A program made the translations under genes and the position numbers. The notes beneath the pieces are model-generated. The model worked only from the letters and a program-made list of their open reading frames with translations. It was not told the origin of the DNA and did not search any database. A stretch of 64,000 nucleotides of DNA from positions 62,001 through 126,000 of the forward strand of contig JAFWHO010000004.1 in NCBI GenBank assembly GCA_017515105.1, written 5' to 3'. Positions 14,664 to 22,552 of the stretch are shown here, one piece after another (the stretch's first letter is position 1; each line of letters begins with the position of its first letter). Source of the DNA: Candidatus Saccharimonadota bacterium (GTDB lineage Bacteria > Patescibacteriota > Saccharimonadia > Saccharimonadales > Saccharimonadaceae).

Positions 14664-14686
14664 CATTGACATAATTTTGTTATAAT
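14658..14686 (+). promoter_or_regulatory. rplK promoter
   Basis: TTGACT (14658-14663), 17-nt spacer, TATAAT (14681-14686). The -35 hexamer is the last six bases of the palindromic element's right arm. Confidence 0.75.
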
Positions 14687-14715
14687 TGTCGAGTTACGCA
14701 CTAGAAAGGTTTTTT

Positions 14716-15144
14716 ATGGCAGAAAAGAAAGTTATTGGCAATCTTAAACTTCGAATTCCAGCCGGTAGAGCGACTGCAGGTCCTCCGGTTGGTTCAACGC
14801 TTGGTCAGTGGGGCCTCAATATGATGGATTTCATTAATCCATTCAACGAAGCTACCAAAGACCTTATGGGCAAGAATGTGATCGTTCATATTCGTGTCTA
14901 CGACGACAGAACATTTGATTGGAAATCACTTGGTCAGCCAGTGGATGATTTGATTCGCGAAGCTATCAAGATCGACAAAGGTTCTGGCAAGCCAAACACC
15001 GATAAGGTTGGCACTATCACGAAAGATCAACTTAGAGAGATTGCCGAGAAAAAGATGGAGTTCTTGAACGCCGTTGATATCGAAGGCGCAATCAAAATTG
15101 TCGCTGGTACTGCACGTTCAATGGGCGTCACTGTCGAAGAATAA
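14716..15144 (+). CDS. rplK: 50S ribosomal protein L11
   Basis: 142 aa from ATG 14716, preceded by AGAAAGG; upstream TTG/ATG codons lie in the promoter. L11 binds the GTPase-associated region of 23S rRNA. The N-terminal domain has the expected LRIPAGRATAGPPVGSTLGQ motif and the C-terminal RNA-binding domain ends GTARSMGVTVEE. It is followed by a terminator and a separate promoter for rplA rather than the usual rplKA cotranscription. Confidence 0.97.
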   Translation: MAEKKVIGNLKLRIPAGRATAGPPVGSTLGQWGLNMMDFINPFNEATKDLMGKNVIVHIRVYDDRTFDWKSLGQPVDDLIREAIKIDKGSGKPNTDKVGTITKDQLREIAEKKMEFLNAVDIEGAIKIVAGTARSMGVTVEE

Positions 15145-15158
15145 TGTCTAGTAAATCT

Positions 15159-15188
15159 TAAAAATCAAGCCGCTTGGGCTTGATTTTT
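15159..15188 (+). terminator. Terminator after rplK
   Basis: AAAAATCAAGCC-GCTT-GGGCTTGATTTTT: a long stem with A-rich and T-rich flanks, so it could act in both directions. Confidence 0.85.
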
Positions 15189-15353
15189 GTTTCGTTTATG
15201 CTATAGAAAGGGGAGAAAGCTACATCCTTATAATCAAATCAAGAAGGAGATTCTGGAATCTATGCCCGAAATTCCTTTCCTTAGGATCACCGACAGAGAA
15301 GATGCTGAGGAATACCTTCTTAATATTGAGGTGATATAGCGCTCAAGGGCCCC

Positions 15354-15382
15354 TTGAATTTTTTTAGAATTTTTGTTATAAT
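15354..15382 (+). promoter_or_regulatory. rplA promoter
   Basis: TTGAAT (15354-15359), 17-nt spacer, TATAAT (15377-15382). Confidence 0.75.
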
Positions 15383-15403
15383 AATTTTACTATTTTATTA
15401 ACC

Positions 15404-15431
15404 GTGGGAGGGCCTAGCCCGTTATCACCAC
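15404..15431 (+). promoter_or_regulatory. Probable L1-binding leader hairpin (autoregulation of rplA)
   Basis: GTGG-GA-GGGC-CTA-GCCC-GTTATCA-CCAC folds as two stacked helices with an asymmetric internal loop, 14 nt before the start codon. This is the general shape of the L1 target in 23S rRNA and in L1 operon leaders, so feedback repression by L1 is likely. The assignment is by shape and position only. Confidence 0.5.
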
Positions 15432-15444
15432 AGAAAGGAATACT

Positions 15445-16386
15445 ATGGCCAAAGAAGAGGTCAAAGACTTAGAAGAAAAGACTACTGTAGAAGCTCCTGT
15501 CGAGGAAGTAACTACCGGGGAAGTCGCCGACAAGGCAGATGAAACTCCTGAGACTTTTGCAAAGTCAGGGAAGAAATCCAAGAAACATATTGAAGAGGTT
15601 AAAGCTGAGGAAGAGCGCCAAGCTCGCAAGGTTGAGCGAAAAGCCGCCGATGCTGCCCCTAAGGCTAAGGGTGCCACCCCTATCACTAGACCAAAAATCG
15701 AGCGCAGAGGCAAGAAATACCAAGAAGCCCACAAGCTCGTTGAGAAAGGCAAACTTTACAATTTGAGTGAAGCTGTCAAGCTTGCAATGGACACCAATCC
15801 TACTAAGTTTGATGCAAGCGTCGAGGTTCACGCTAGACTCGGTGTTGATCCACGTCAGGCTGACCAGAATATCCGCACAACTCTCGTACTTCCACACGGG
15901 AACGGTAAAACTGTCCGCGTAGCTGTATTTGCTCCGCTTGATGTTTGCAAAGCCGCTAAGGCAGCTGGTGCTGATATCGCTGAGGATGAAGAATTCTTGA
16001 AGAGACTCGAGAAAGGTAACGTTGATTTCGACGTTCTTATCTCAACCCCACAATACATGCCAAAGCTTGGTAAGTTCGCAAGACTACTTGGCCCTAAAGG
16101 CTTGATGCCAAATCCAAAGGCTGGCACCGTTACGGCTGACGTCGAGAAAGCTGTTAAGGATTCAAAGGCTGGTAAGGTTGAATACCGTGTCGACAAGCAA
16201 GCTATCGTACATATTGGTGTTGGTAAAGTTTCCTTCGGTCAGGACAAATTGATTGAGAACATCAACGCGTTCCTCGATTCTTTGAAGGCTCAAAAACCAG
16301 CATCTCTCAAAGGTTCTTACATTAAGACCATCTTTATTACTACTACGATGGGCCCTTCTATCCAAATCGAAAACATCTATAACTAA
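15445..16386 (+). CDS. rplA: 50S ribosomal protein L1 with long N-terminal extension
   Basis: 313 aa against ~230 in most bacteria. The L1 fold starts near residue 90 (KKYQEAHKLVEKGKLYNLSE) and includes the signature region TPQYMPKLGKFARLLGPKGL and the C-terminal GPSIQIE. The first ~90 residues are Glu/Lys/Ala-rich and probably disordered. AGAAAGGA precedes ATG 15445. L1 forms the mobile stalk at the ribosomal E site and usually represses its own mRNA. Confidence 0.95.
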   Translation: MAKEEVKDLEEKTTVEAPVEEVTTGEVADKADETPETFAKSGKKSKKHIEEVKAEEERQARKVERKAADAAPKAKGATPITRPKIERRGKKYQEAHKLVEKGKLYNLSEAVKLAMDTNPTKFDASVEVHARLGVDPRQADQNIRTTLVLPHGNGKTVRVAVFAPLDVCKAAKAAGADIAEDEEFLKRLEKGNVDFDVLISTPQYMPKLGKFARLLGPKGLMPNPKAGTVTADVEKAVKDSKAGKVEYRVDKQAIVHIGVGKVSFGQDKLIENINAFLDSLKAQKPASLKGSYIKTIFITTTMGPSIQIENIYN

Positions 16387-16398
16387 TTGATTTAGAAC

Positions 16399-16428
16399 AA
16401 AAAGTCTCCCAATTCGGGAGATTTTTTG
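16399..16428 (+). terminator. Terminator after rplA
   Basis: AAAGTCTCCC-AATT-CGGGAGATTTTTT; perfect stem with T run. The next gene's -10 box follows within 4 nt. Confidence 0.88.
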
Positions 16429-16431
16429 TGC

Positions 16432-16437
16432 TATAAT
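16432..16437 (+). promoter_or_regulatory. Leaderless -10 box before the DUF4203-like gene
   Basis: TATAAT ends exactly 6 nt before ATG 16444, so transcription is expected to begin at or next to the A of the start codon. Confidence 0.75.
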
Positions 16438-16443
16438 TTAAGC

Positions 16444-17007
16444 ATGGAAGCTTTACGAGGTCTCGAAATCTACGAACTAATCATTTTTGCAGTGATCGGA
16501 CTTCTCGTTTTATTCTGCGGTTATCGCATCAAGAAAATTGCCTTTTTCCTAGTGTGGTTCCTGCTTGGCTACAACTTGATGATGCTATTTTTGCCAACGC
16601 TAAATCAATGGGTACCACAAATCGCGGACAATAATCTCTGGCAAATCCTACTTCCAATCGGTGGCGGTCTACTACTAGGTTTACTTGGATTTTCGATCGA
16701 GAAACTATGCGTCGGTGGAATTTGTTTTGCGCTTGTCATGATGGTCACCGTAAGATATTTCGGCACCGAGGTGCAAACTCTGGCCATTGGTGGCGTCGTG
16801 GGCGTAATCGCTGCTGCATTTGCCGTTATGATGATGAAGCCCGCAATCATTGTTTCGACTTCTCTTGCTGGTGCGTATTTACTCACGATGATACTCTTGA
16901 CATTGGTGCCATCGATTGAGTTTTCGGTGTTTTATTGGCCAATTATAATAGGGGTCACCGCAGTTGGATCCCTGGTCCAATTCTCCACAACTAAAGGTAC
17001 GACATAA
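16444..17007 (+). CDS. Multi-pass membrane protein, possibly DUF4203-like
   Basis: 187 aa with six or seven hydrophobic segments covering nearly the whole length, separated by short loops rich in Gly (GGGLLLGLLGF, GGVVGVIAAAF). The start at 16444 is set by the leaderless promoter, since codons upstream fall in the rplA terminator and -10 box. The general layout resembles small DUF4203/TM7S3-type membrane proteins, but there is no catalytic motif to confirm this. It sits alone between ribosomal protein units, with no functional hint from neighbours. Confidence 0.6.
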   Translation: MEALRGLEIYELIIFAVIGLLVLFCGYRIKKIAFFLVWFLLGYNLMMLFLPTLNQWVPQIADNNLWQILLPIGGGLLLGLLGFSIEKLCVGGICFALVMMVTVRYFGTEVQTLAIGGVVGVIAAAFAVMMMKPAIIVSTSLAGAYLLTMILLTLVPSIEFSVFYWPIIIGVTAVGSLVQFSTTKGTT

Positions 17008-17044
17008 TAATCATTCAACCCTTGTTTTTTCGTTCTAATCGTGC

Positions 17045-17050
17045 TATAAT
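17045..17050 (+). promoter_or_regulatory. rplJL promoter -10 box
   Basis: GTGCTATAAT; transcription would start near 17057, just before the L10 leader. Confidence 0.7.
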
Positions 17051-17056
17051 TAACGG

Positions 17057-17186
17057 AGTTACCAAAGACAGCGACGGGAGTAATCCTTAATCATGTCGCC
17101 GAGGAATTATCTTGTAATTATATTTGGTGACGAATTTTAACAATTAGTCGACCAAATTATTAAATTAAAACCAAAGGAACTTTTTT
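17057..17186 (+). promoter_or_regulatory. Ribosomal protein L10 leader
   Basis: The segment from 17060 reads ACCAAAGACAGCGACGGGAG ... TGTCGCCGAGG. It has the conserved ACCxAAGACAG and GCCGAGG elements of the bacterial L10 leader, with GCGAC (17071-17075) pairing GTCGC (17095-17099). L10(L12)4 binds this RNA and represses rplJL translation. An A/T-rich stretch of ~70 nt with weak hairpins follows before the AAAGGAAC ribosome-binding site. Confidence 0.8.
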
Positions 17187-17708
17187 ATGGCTATTTCAAA
17201 GGATAAAAAGAACACATTGGTTGCTGATTTAACTGAGCTTTTGACAGGCGCAAAGACTACCGTCTATGCAAAATATCAAGGTTTGACCGTGGCTGAACTC
17301 CAGGAGCTTAGAAAAGCTGCTAGGGAAGCTGGCGTCAAAATCAAGGTTGTGAAGAACCGCTTGGTTCGCGTAGCTATGGGACAGATTGCCGTCTACAAAG
17401 ATACCGATACCACCGGTTTGACCGGACAATTGCTTTATGCAATTTCCGACGAGGATGAAGTTGCTCCCGCTAAAGTTCTAGCTTCTTTTGCTAAAACCCA
17501 CAAAGCATTAAGCATCGCAGGTGGTTTTAACGATCTCGGAAACACTCTTTCCGAGACGGAAGTTAAAACTCTTGCTGAAATGCCGACCAAAGACGAGCTT
17601 ATCGCCGGGGTCGTGGCACAGCTTCTTTCGCCGGTTACCGACAGTATCTCTGGACTTTCTGGAGGTCTTTCCGGAATCGTGTCTGGGCTTGAAGCTCACG
17701 CTAATTAG
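17187..17708 (+). CDS. rplJ: 50S ribosomal protein L10
   Basis: 173 aa. L10 anchors L7/L12 dimers to the ribosomal stalk. The N-terminal rRNA-binding domain shows AKYQGLTVAELQELRKAARE and VVKNRLVRVAM; the C-terminal helix that binds L7/L12 dimers is the LSGLSGGLSGIVSGL stretch. The gene follows an L10 leader and precedes rplL by 31 nt. Confidence 0.96.
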   Translation: MAISKDKKNTLVADLTELLTGAKTTVYAKYQGLTVAELQELRKAAREAGVKIKVVKNRLVRVAMGQIAVYKDTDTTGLTGQLLYAISDEDEVAPAKVLASFAKTHKALSIAGGFNDLGNTLSETEVKTLAEMPTKDELIAGVVAQLLSPVTDSISGLSGGLSGIVSGLEAHAN

Positions 17709-17739
17709 CAACGTTTATTATTAAATGAAAGGAACTATT

Positions 17740-18123
17740 ATGGCTACTGATATCAAAAAACTAGCTGAGGAATTGGTTAAGTTGACCGTTCTCGAAGTAA
17801 ACGAACTTAAAAATGTACTAAAAGATGAATATGGCATTGAGCCTGCTGCTGCAGCTGTCGCTGTCGCTGCTGGTCCTGCTGCTGACGCTGGTGCTGCTGC
17901 CGATGAAGGCAAAAGCGAATTTGACGTCGTTTTGAAAGACGCTGGCGCTCAGAAGATCGCTGTAATCAAGGCTGTTAAAGAGGCTACTGGCCTTGGTCTT
18001 GGTGAAGCCAAAGCTATCGTCGATGGTGCTCCTGCAACCGTGAAAGAGAAAGTTGCAAAAGCTGACGCTGAAGCAATGAAGAAAGCTCTTGAAGAAGCAG
18101 GTGCTACTGTTGAGCTCGCTTAA
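17740..18123 (+). CDS. rplL: 50S ribosomal protein L7/L12
   Basis: 127 aa from ATG 17740; the upstream in-frame ATG at 17725 overlaps the GAAAGGA ribosome-binding site and is rejected. The N-terminal dimerisation helix is followed by an Ala-rich hinge ([20 protein letters not shown]) and the factor-binding domain [20 protein letters not shown]. Stalk protein that recruits translation GTPases. Confidence 0.97.
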   Translation: MATDIKKLAEELVKLTVLEVNELKNVLKDEYGIEPAAAAVAVAAGPAADAGAAADEGKSEFDVVLKDAGAQKIAVIKAVKEATGLGLGEAKAIVDGAPATVKEKVAKADAEAMKKALEEAGATVELA

Positions 18124-18146
18124 ATCATAAAGGTTGACTAATTGGC

Positions 18147-18174
18147 AAAAACACCCCGCAAAGGGTGTTTTTTG
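18147..18174 (+). terminator. Terminator after rplJL
   Basis: AAAACACCC-CGCAAA-GGGTGTTTTTTG; the following -10 box (18178) lies directly behind it. Confidence 0.88.
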
Positions 18175-18177
18175 TTA

Positions 18178-18183
18178 TATACT
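18178..18183 (+). promoter_or_regulatory. Leaderless -10 box before the class V aminotransferase gene
   Basis: TATACT, 6 nt before ATG 18190. Confidence 0.65.
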
Positions 18184-18189
18184 ATATAT

Positions 18190-19350
18190 ATGAAAGATTT
18201 TGATTATTTAGGCGAGGGAGACGTTTATCTCGATGCGGCTTGCCAAAGCCTTCGGCCTAGGTGCGTGATTGACACCCTGAACAACTATTACACTAAACAC
18301 AATTCTTGCGGTGAAAGAGTGAAATATAAATGGGGAGTCGAGACTGACACTAAGGTCGAGGAAACTCGTGAATTGGTTCTAAAGTATATCGATTTGAAAC
18401 CCAAGAAATATACTGTTTCTTTCACCCTTAATACGACTTACGGGATCAATTTGATTCTGTCGCAACTCAATGGTAACTTATTTAAAAAAGTGATGACGAG
18501 CGAGATTGAGCACAATTCGCCATTTTTATCTACGATTGCTTTTTCCGAAAGAACCGGGTTGCCACGCGAAGTGATGAAGAGAGAAGAAGATGGTTCAATA
18601 AAACTATCTGACTATGATTTTTCAGGCGCCGTAGTAGTAGTTAACTGTGCCTCAAATTTTGATGGTCGCAAACTCTGCAATGTCAACGAACTCGTAAAAA
18701 CCGTACATAAGGCTGGCGGGATTGTTATTATCGATGCGGCTCAGGCAATGGCCCACTCGGCGGACGTAGTACGCAGCGTTGAGGCGGACGCAATTTGTTT
18801 CTCAGCTCATAAAATGTATGCGCCAAGCCTTGGCGTAATTGTATGGCAAGACAATTTGATGGACAAAATGGCGCAGGGCTTCCTCGGTGGCGGTATGGTA
18901 GATGATGTCTTGAAAGATTCGTACGCTTTGTCCGCAGAGGGGAAAGAACATCGTTATACTAGATTTGAAGCGGGCCTTCAAGCTTGGGGTGAGATCGTGG
19001 CGCTTGGAACTGTGATAAAATGGCTGGACAAACTACCTAAATCTACCTGGAAAGAGTTTGAGAAGACATATCACGAGTTATATGATTATTTATCACAATC
19101 CGATAAGGTGCATTTTGTAAACAACGAAGCAAATCCGACGATGTCGTTTTATATCGATGGGTTTGATTCACATCTGCTTGGTACCGCGCTTTCTAGAGAA
19201 AACATTATGGCACGAACTGGCTACTTCTGCGCGCATTATTATTTAGATCATGTTCTTCATTTACCGCCACTGGTTAGATTCTCGCTTGGACTGCATAATA
19301 CTCCTGAATCAATCGCTAAAGTTAAAAAAGTTATGGATAAGATTTTGTAA
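18190..19350 (+). CDS. Class V aminotransferase / SufS-like cysteine desulfurase
   Basis: 386 aa PLP enzyme. IIDAAQAMAHSADVV carries the Asp that holds the pyridine nitrogen, and CFSAHKMYAPSLG carries the Schiff-base lysine after Ser-Ala-His. EIEHNSPFLS is the usual PLP-stacking His region. GYFCAHYY near the C terminus is where SufS enzymes have the catalytic Cys (RxGxHCAxP), so sulfur transfer from cysteine is plausible. No sufBCD or sufU lies beside it. The start at 18190 follows the -10 box; earlier codons are inside the rplL terminator. A second desulfurase-type gene is at 51723. Confidence 0.75.
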   Translation: MKDFDYLGEGDVYLDAACQSLRPRCVIDTLNNYYTKHNSCGERVKYKWGVETDTKVEETRELVLKYIDLKPKKYTVSFTLNTTYGINLILSQLNGNLFKKVMTSEIEHNSPFLSTIAFSERTGLPREVMKREEDGSIKLSDYDFSGAVVVVNCASNFDGRKLCNVNELVKTVHKAGGIVIIDAAQAMAHSADVVRSVEADAICFSAHKMYAPSLGVIVWQDNLMDKMAQGFLGGGMVDDVLKDSYALSAEGKEHRYTRFEAGLQAWGEIVALGTVIKWLDKLPKSTWKEFEKTYHELYDYLSQSDKVHFVNNEANPTMSFYIDGFDSHLLGTALSRENIMARTGYFCAHYYLDHVLHLPPLVRFSLGLHNTPESIAKVKKVMDKIL

Positions 19351-19356
19351 ACGTGG

Positions 19357-19362
19357 TAAAAT
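19357..19362 (+). promoter_or_regulatory. -10 box before the thioredoxin-fold gene
   Basis: TAAAAT, 9 nt before ATG 19372; no Shine-Dalgarno. Confidence 0.5.
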
Positions 19363-19371
19363 AAAGTAATT

Positions 19372-20424
19372 ATGGTGTGCATAGCGGCTTTTATAATACT
19401 GGCTCTTATTGGTATTTTTGTCGCTATCATTTCTATTTTTAAACCCAAGGTCGGCAAAGCATATCTCAAAGCCATGAAAAAGGCCTGGGGTTGTTTATGG
19501 AAAAAAGTGCGTTTACAAAAGTGTGAAACCGGGTTTAAAGATGATGTAAAAAACACTCTGCTTTCGCGTATTATGTTGAAACACCCTAAGTGGGTAAAAC
19601 CTTTGTCAGTTATTATTGAAGTGTTTTCGATCGTGATTGTCGTGGTTGCAGTTTGGGCGCTACTCACGGCTATTAAATCTTTGCTTGCGCTTTGGACACT
19701 TGGTTCTTGCAACGTAACGAAGCCATCTGCCTGTACGATGGGGGCCGAAGTTTGTTCGATCGACCAAGCGGAGCCACCTAATCCGCTCGAAGCGACTGGA
19801 CGCTGGTTTACTGAATGGGGCGAAATATTCGAGGCGATCCCGGATAAATTCAGAACATATAATCCTGACGACTACAACTTCAATTACATCTCCGCTTCGA
19901 CGGCAACTTCTGACGAAAAGCCAGTCGCCATTGATATATTCGATCCTGGCTGCTCCGTCTGTATGATTTCATACCGCAACCAAAAAGAAGCCGGCTTCTT
20001 TGATGATTACAATGTACGCTTGGTGCCTTTCCCGATTCAGGATGGCGAGGGGAACTATAAATTCAAAAACTCCGAACTAATCGTGAGATACATGTTTGCC
20101 GCCGAGCAAGTTAAGTCAGGACTGGCTCTCCAAATCATAGACAAAATCTTCGTAGGTGAGAATAGTGAAGGTCAATCTTATCAGGCGATGTTCAATGACG
20201 AATATAACCATGACGAGGCCGTCCTCAAATTAAAGTCCTGGCTAAAGAGCTTTGGCCTAAACGATAAAGAAATCGAGGAAGTTGAGAAGATCTCTGAATA
20301 TCCTGAGACAAGCGACAAATTAGATCAAAATCAAAAAATTGTCGAGAATGAACTGAGAGTAAAAGGCATCCCGACGATGGTCTACGATGGGCAAAAACAC
20401 ACTGGACTTTGGAAGCATAACTAG
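19372..20424 (+). CDS. Membrane-anchored thioredoxin-fold protein (DsbA/thioredoxin-like)
   Basis: 350 aa. Two N-terminal membrane helices (about 2-22 and 80-110) flank a basic cytoplasmic loop; the remainder would lie outside the membrane. VAIDIFDPGCSVCMISYRNQ has the CxxC redox pair (CSVC) after a strand, and LRVKGIPTMVYDG supplies the cis-Pro loop (IPT) of the fold. The inserted helical region between them fits DsbA-like oxidoreductases. Additional cysteines (CNVTKPSACTMGAEVC) lie between membrane segment and domain. It likely handles disulfides of exported proteins such as the Cys-containing FISUMP modules; this link is inference. Confidence 0.7.
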   Translation: MVCIAAFIILALIGIFVAIISIFKPKVGKAYLKAMKKAWGCLWKKVRLQKCETGFKDDVKNTLLSRIMLKHPKWVKPLSVIIEVFSIVIVVVAVWALLTAIKSLLALWTLGSCNVTKPSACTMGAEVCSIDQAEPPNPLEATGRWFTEWGEIFEAIPDKFRTYNPDDYNFNYISASTATSDEKPVAIDIFDPGCSVCMISYRNQKEAGFFDDYNVRLVPFPIQDGEGNYKFKNSELIVRYMFAAEQVKSGLALQIIDKIFVGENSEGQSYQAMFNDEYNHDEAVLKLKSWLKSFGLNDKEIEEVEKISEYPETSDKLDQNQKIVENELRVKGIPTMVYDGQKHTGLWKHN

Positions 20425-20493
20425 TATTGTAAAATTTACAACATTTTTACTTTGACCGATGTTAATTTGGTGGAAAAGTTTGGGTATATTCTA

Positions 20494-20525
20494 TTGACTT
20501 TATTCCGTGTTAGATATAATATAAT
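20494..20525 (+). promoter_or_regulatory. Promoter before the 20556 gene
   Basis: TTGACT (20494-20499) followed by overlapping TATAAT boxes at 20515 and 20520 (15- and 20-nt spacers). Confidence 0.5.
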
Positions 20526-20555
20526 ATTAATATTATATTTAGACAGGAATGCGAG

Positions 20556-21077
20556 GTGATGTCTGAAATACCAGAAAAACAAATAAAACGTTTACGAAGT
20601 TTGCTTGGAGAAGCAGAAACTAATTTATCAGCAGCTAAAGAATTACTGATCTCTATTTTGGGTGATGGTGAGGCTATCGCTGTGCCAAGTGATAATGTAA
20701 TATCCACGCCCGAAGGTAAAGTAATCGAAGGAATCTTTGATGGGCAGATTATGATTGGCCCTGATGGTAAGAATTATCCAGTTCCAGCAAACTATGCGTC
20801 TAAGTCAAAGCTAGTCGAGGGCGATATTATGAAGCTCACTATTAGCGACGACGGCAAATTCATGTACAAGCAGATTGGCCCAGTGGAACGTAAGACCGTA
20901 ATTGGTACGCTTTCACATCACGATGATAAATATTTTGTAGAAGTCGCTGGTAAAGAATATCAGATTCTCTATGCTTCGGTGACATATTTCCATTTGCACG
21001 AAGGCGCTCAGGTATCGGTGGTGATCCCAGCTGACAATGAGGATGCCACTTGGGCTGCAGTAGAGGCGGCTTTGTAA
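20556..21077 (+). CDS. Hypothetical protein upstream of dnaX
   Basis: 173 aa (172 if ATG 20559 is used rather than GTG 20556); an AGGAA lies 7 nt upstream. Residues 5-38 form a predicted coiled coil (KQIKRLRSLLGEAETNLSAA). The rest is beta-rich with IEGIFDGQIMIGPDGKNYPVP and SKLVEGDIMKLTI, reminiscent of small barrel domains, but no family is recognised. It lies 8 nt before dnaX and is probably cotranscribed with it. Confidence 0.75.
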   Translation: MMSEIPEKQIKRLRSLLGEAETNLSAAKELLISILGDGEAIAVPSDNVISTPEGKVIEGIFDGQIMIGPDGKNYPVPANYASKSKLVEGDIMKLTISDDGKFMYKQIGPVERKTVIGTLSHHDDKYFVEVAGKEYQILYASVTYFHLHEGAQVSVVIPADNEDATWAAVEAAL

Positions 21078-21085
21078 TTAGCTGA

Positions 21086-22552
21086 ATGAAAAGTCTTTAT
21101 AGAAGATATCGGCCACTTTCCCTCGCTGATGTTGTTGGTGAGGAACAGGTAACTGGCCCTTTGATTAAATCACTCGAGCAAAACAAAATCAACCACGCAT
21201 ATCTTTTTATTGGCCCGAGAGGGTGCGGCAAAACCAGTGTGGCGAGAATTTTGGCGCACGAAGTAAACGGTTTTAAATATGATATCGAGGATGAATATAT
21301 TGATATCATCGAAATCGATGGCGCGTCTAACCGCGGTATTGATAATATTCGGGAGCTCCGCGAAAAAGTTGCGATCGCTCCGTCGAGCGGTAAATACAAA
21401 GTATATATTATTGACGAAGTCCACATGTTGACCAAGGAAGCCTTCAACGCGCTTCTTAAAACTTTGGAGGAGCCGCCGAAGCACGTAATCTTTATCATGG
21501 CGACGACGGATGCCTACAAAGTACCGGTCACCATTACGTCGAGAGCTCAGTGCTTTACTTTTAAACTCGCTGAGCCGGATGTGATGTTTGACTACCTGAA
21601 GAAGATTACCGATAAGGAGAAAATCAAAATCACCGACGACGCCCTCAGGATTATCATAAAAAGAGGTGGCGGTTCGTTTAGAGACACTTTGTCGCTGCTT
21701 GACCAATTATCATCTTTGTCCCAGGACGAAATTACGGAAGAGATGGTAATTAATGCTATGGGGCTTCCTGAAGACGAAAAAATCAAAACTCTTCTTGCTG
21801 TTTATAAATCTAGCGATACTAGTGGTGTGTTTAATGTCGTTAAAGAGCTTTTGTCTGCTGGTATCAAGGCCGACACGATTGCCGATGAATTAATTGCGAC
21901 CATTATCGAATCACCTGAGCCCGATCTAATTGGACTACTTGCAGAGCTTCCGAACGTAAAGGCGCCTTATTCCGAAGCAAAGCTCTTAGTAGCGCTCAGC
22001 GGTGCTCTTAAAAAAACCAGTGTAGCTGCTGTGCAGCCGGCGACGCATTCTGCTACGCAAACTACAGCGCATCCCGCCGCGCAGGCTTCTTCGCAACCGG
22101 CTGCGAGGCCTTCTTTTAAGGATCGCGCTAAACTCGCTTCCACCCAACTAAAAGCTCCAGCCGCGCCTGTCGGCCAACCCGCAAAAGTCGTAGCTAAAGA
22201 AGAACTTGTTCAGAAACCCGAGCCCAGCGAGAATGTAAATTTTGACTGGGAAAAGTTTCTTGCCACCGTAATGGAGAAAAGTGATGTTCTCCACTCGCAG
22301 CTAGGCCGCACGAATCATTCATTTGATGGTGAGGCGTTACATATTTATCCCACCAAGAAAATTACCAAAAATATTATCGGACGCGAAAATAACAAAAAGA
22401 TATTACAGGAAGCGGCTGGCATCGGTGTAAAAATTACAATACATGACGTGACGGATTCCCCGAACGATACAAAAAATGATGCTACGCTATCTAGATTATC
22501 TGATATAATGGGTGGAGAGGTATTAAATGACAGAGGAGGAAACCCATTCTAA
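21086..22552 (+). CDS. dnaX: DNA polymerase III gamma/tau subunit lacking the zinc module
   Basis: 488 aa clamp-loader ATPase. Walker A GPRGCGKT is at residues 43-50, the DExx box is IIDEVHM near 110, sensor 1 is MATTDAYKVP and the SRC motif is SRAQCF. In most DnaX proteins a four-Cys zinc insertion of ~25 residues follows the Walker A helix; here HEVNGFKYDIEDEYIDIIEI runs straight on with no cysteines, so the zinc module is absent. A Pro/Ala/Gln-rich linker (about 310-380) leads to a C-terminal domain that may contact polymerase or DnaB. The last 26 nt overlap dnaB, so the two are translationally linked. Confidence 0.93.
   Translation: MKSLYRRYRPLSLADVVGEEQVTGPLIKSLEQNKINHAYLFIGPRGCGKTSVARILAHEVNGFKYDIEDEYIDIIEIDGASNRGIDNIRELREKVAIAPSSGKYKVYIIDEVHMLTKEAFNALLKTLEEPPKHVIFIMATTDAYKVPVTITSRAQCFTFKLAEPDVMFDYLKKITDKEKIKITDDALRIIIKRGGGSFRDTLSLLDQLSSLSQDEITEEMVINAMGLPEDEKIKTLLAVYKSSDTSGVFNVVKELLSAGIKADTIADELIATIIESPEPDLIGLLAELPNVKAPYSEAKLLVALSGALKKTSVAAVQPATHSATQTTAHPAAQASSQPAARPSFKDRAKLASTQLKAPAAPVGQPAKVVAKEELVQKPEPSENVNFDWEKFLATVMEKSDVLHSQLGRTNHSFDGEALHIYPTKKITKNIIGRENNKKILQEAAGIGVKITIHDVTDSPNDTKNDATLSRLSDIMGGEVLNDRGGNPF

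Larger units (their letters stand above)
15145..15444 (+). other. rplK-rplA intergenic region
   Basis: It holds the rplK terminator, the rplA promoter and an L1-site-like hairpin (listed separately). Between them, 15190-15339 is open in one frame that ends with a possible 25-aa peptide from ATG 15262 to TAG 15339 (begins MPEIPFLRITDREDAEEYLL). AAGGAG at 15244 is too far from that ATG to be convincing. It may be a gene remnant or a small protein; I do not recognise it. Confidence 0.4.

Noticed and set aside
15262-15339. 25-aa frame MPEIPFLRITDREDAEEYLL...
   Set aside because: Not listed as a gene because the nearest AAGGAG is too far away and the open frame continues upstream without a start; noted only within the intergenic entry.
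18142-18189. Upstream TTG start for the class V aminotransferase
   Set aside because: The extra 16 codons lie in the rplL terminator and the -10 box; ATG 18190 fits the leaderless promoter.
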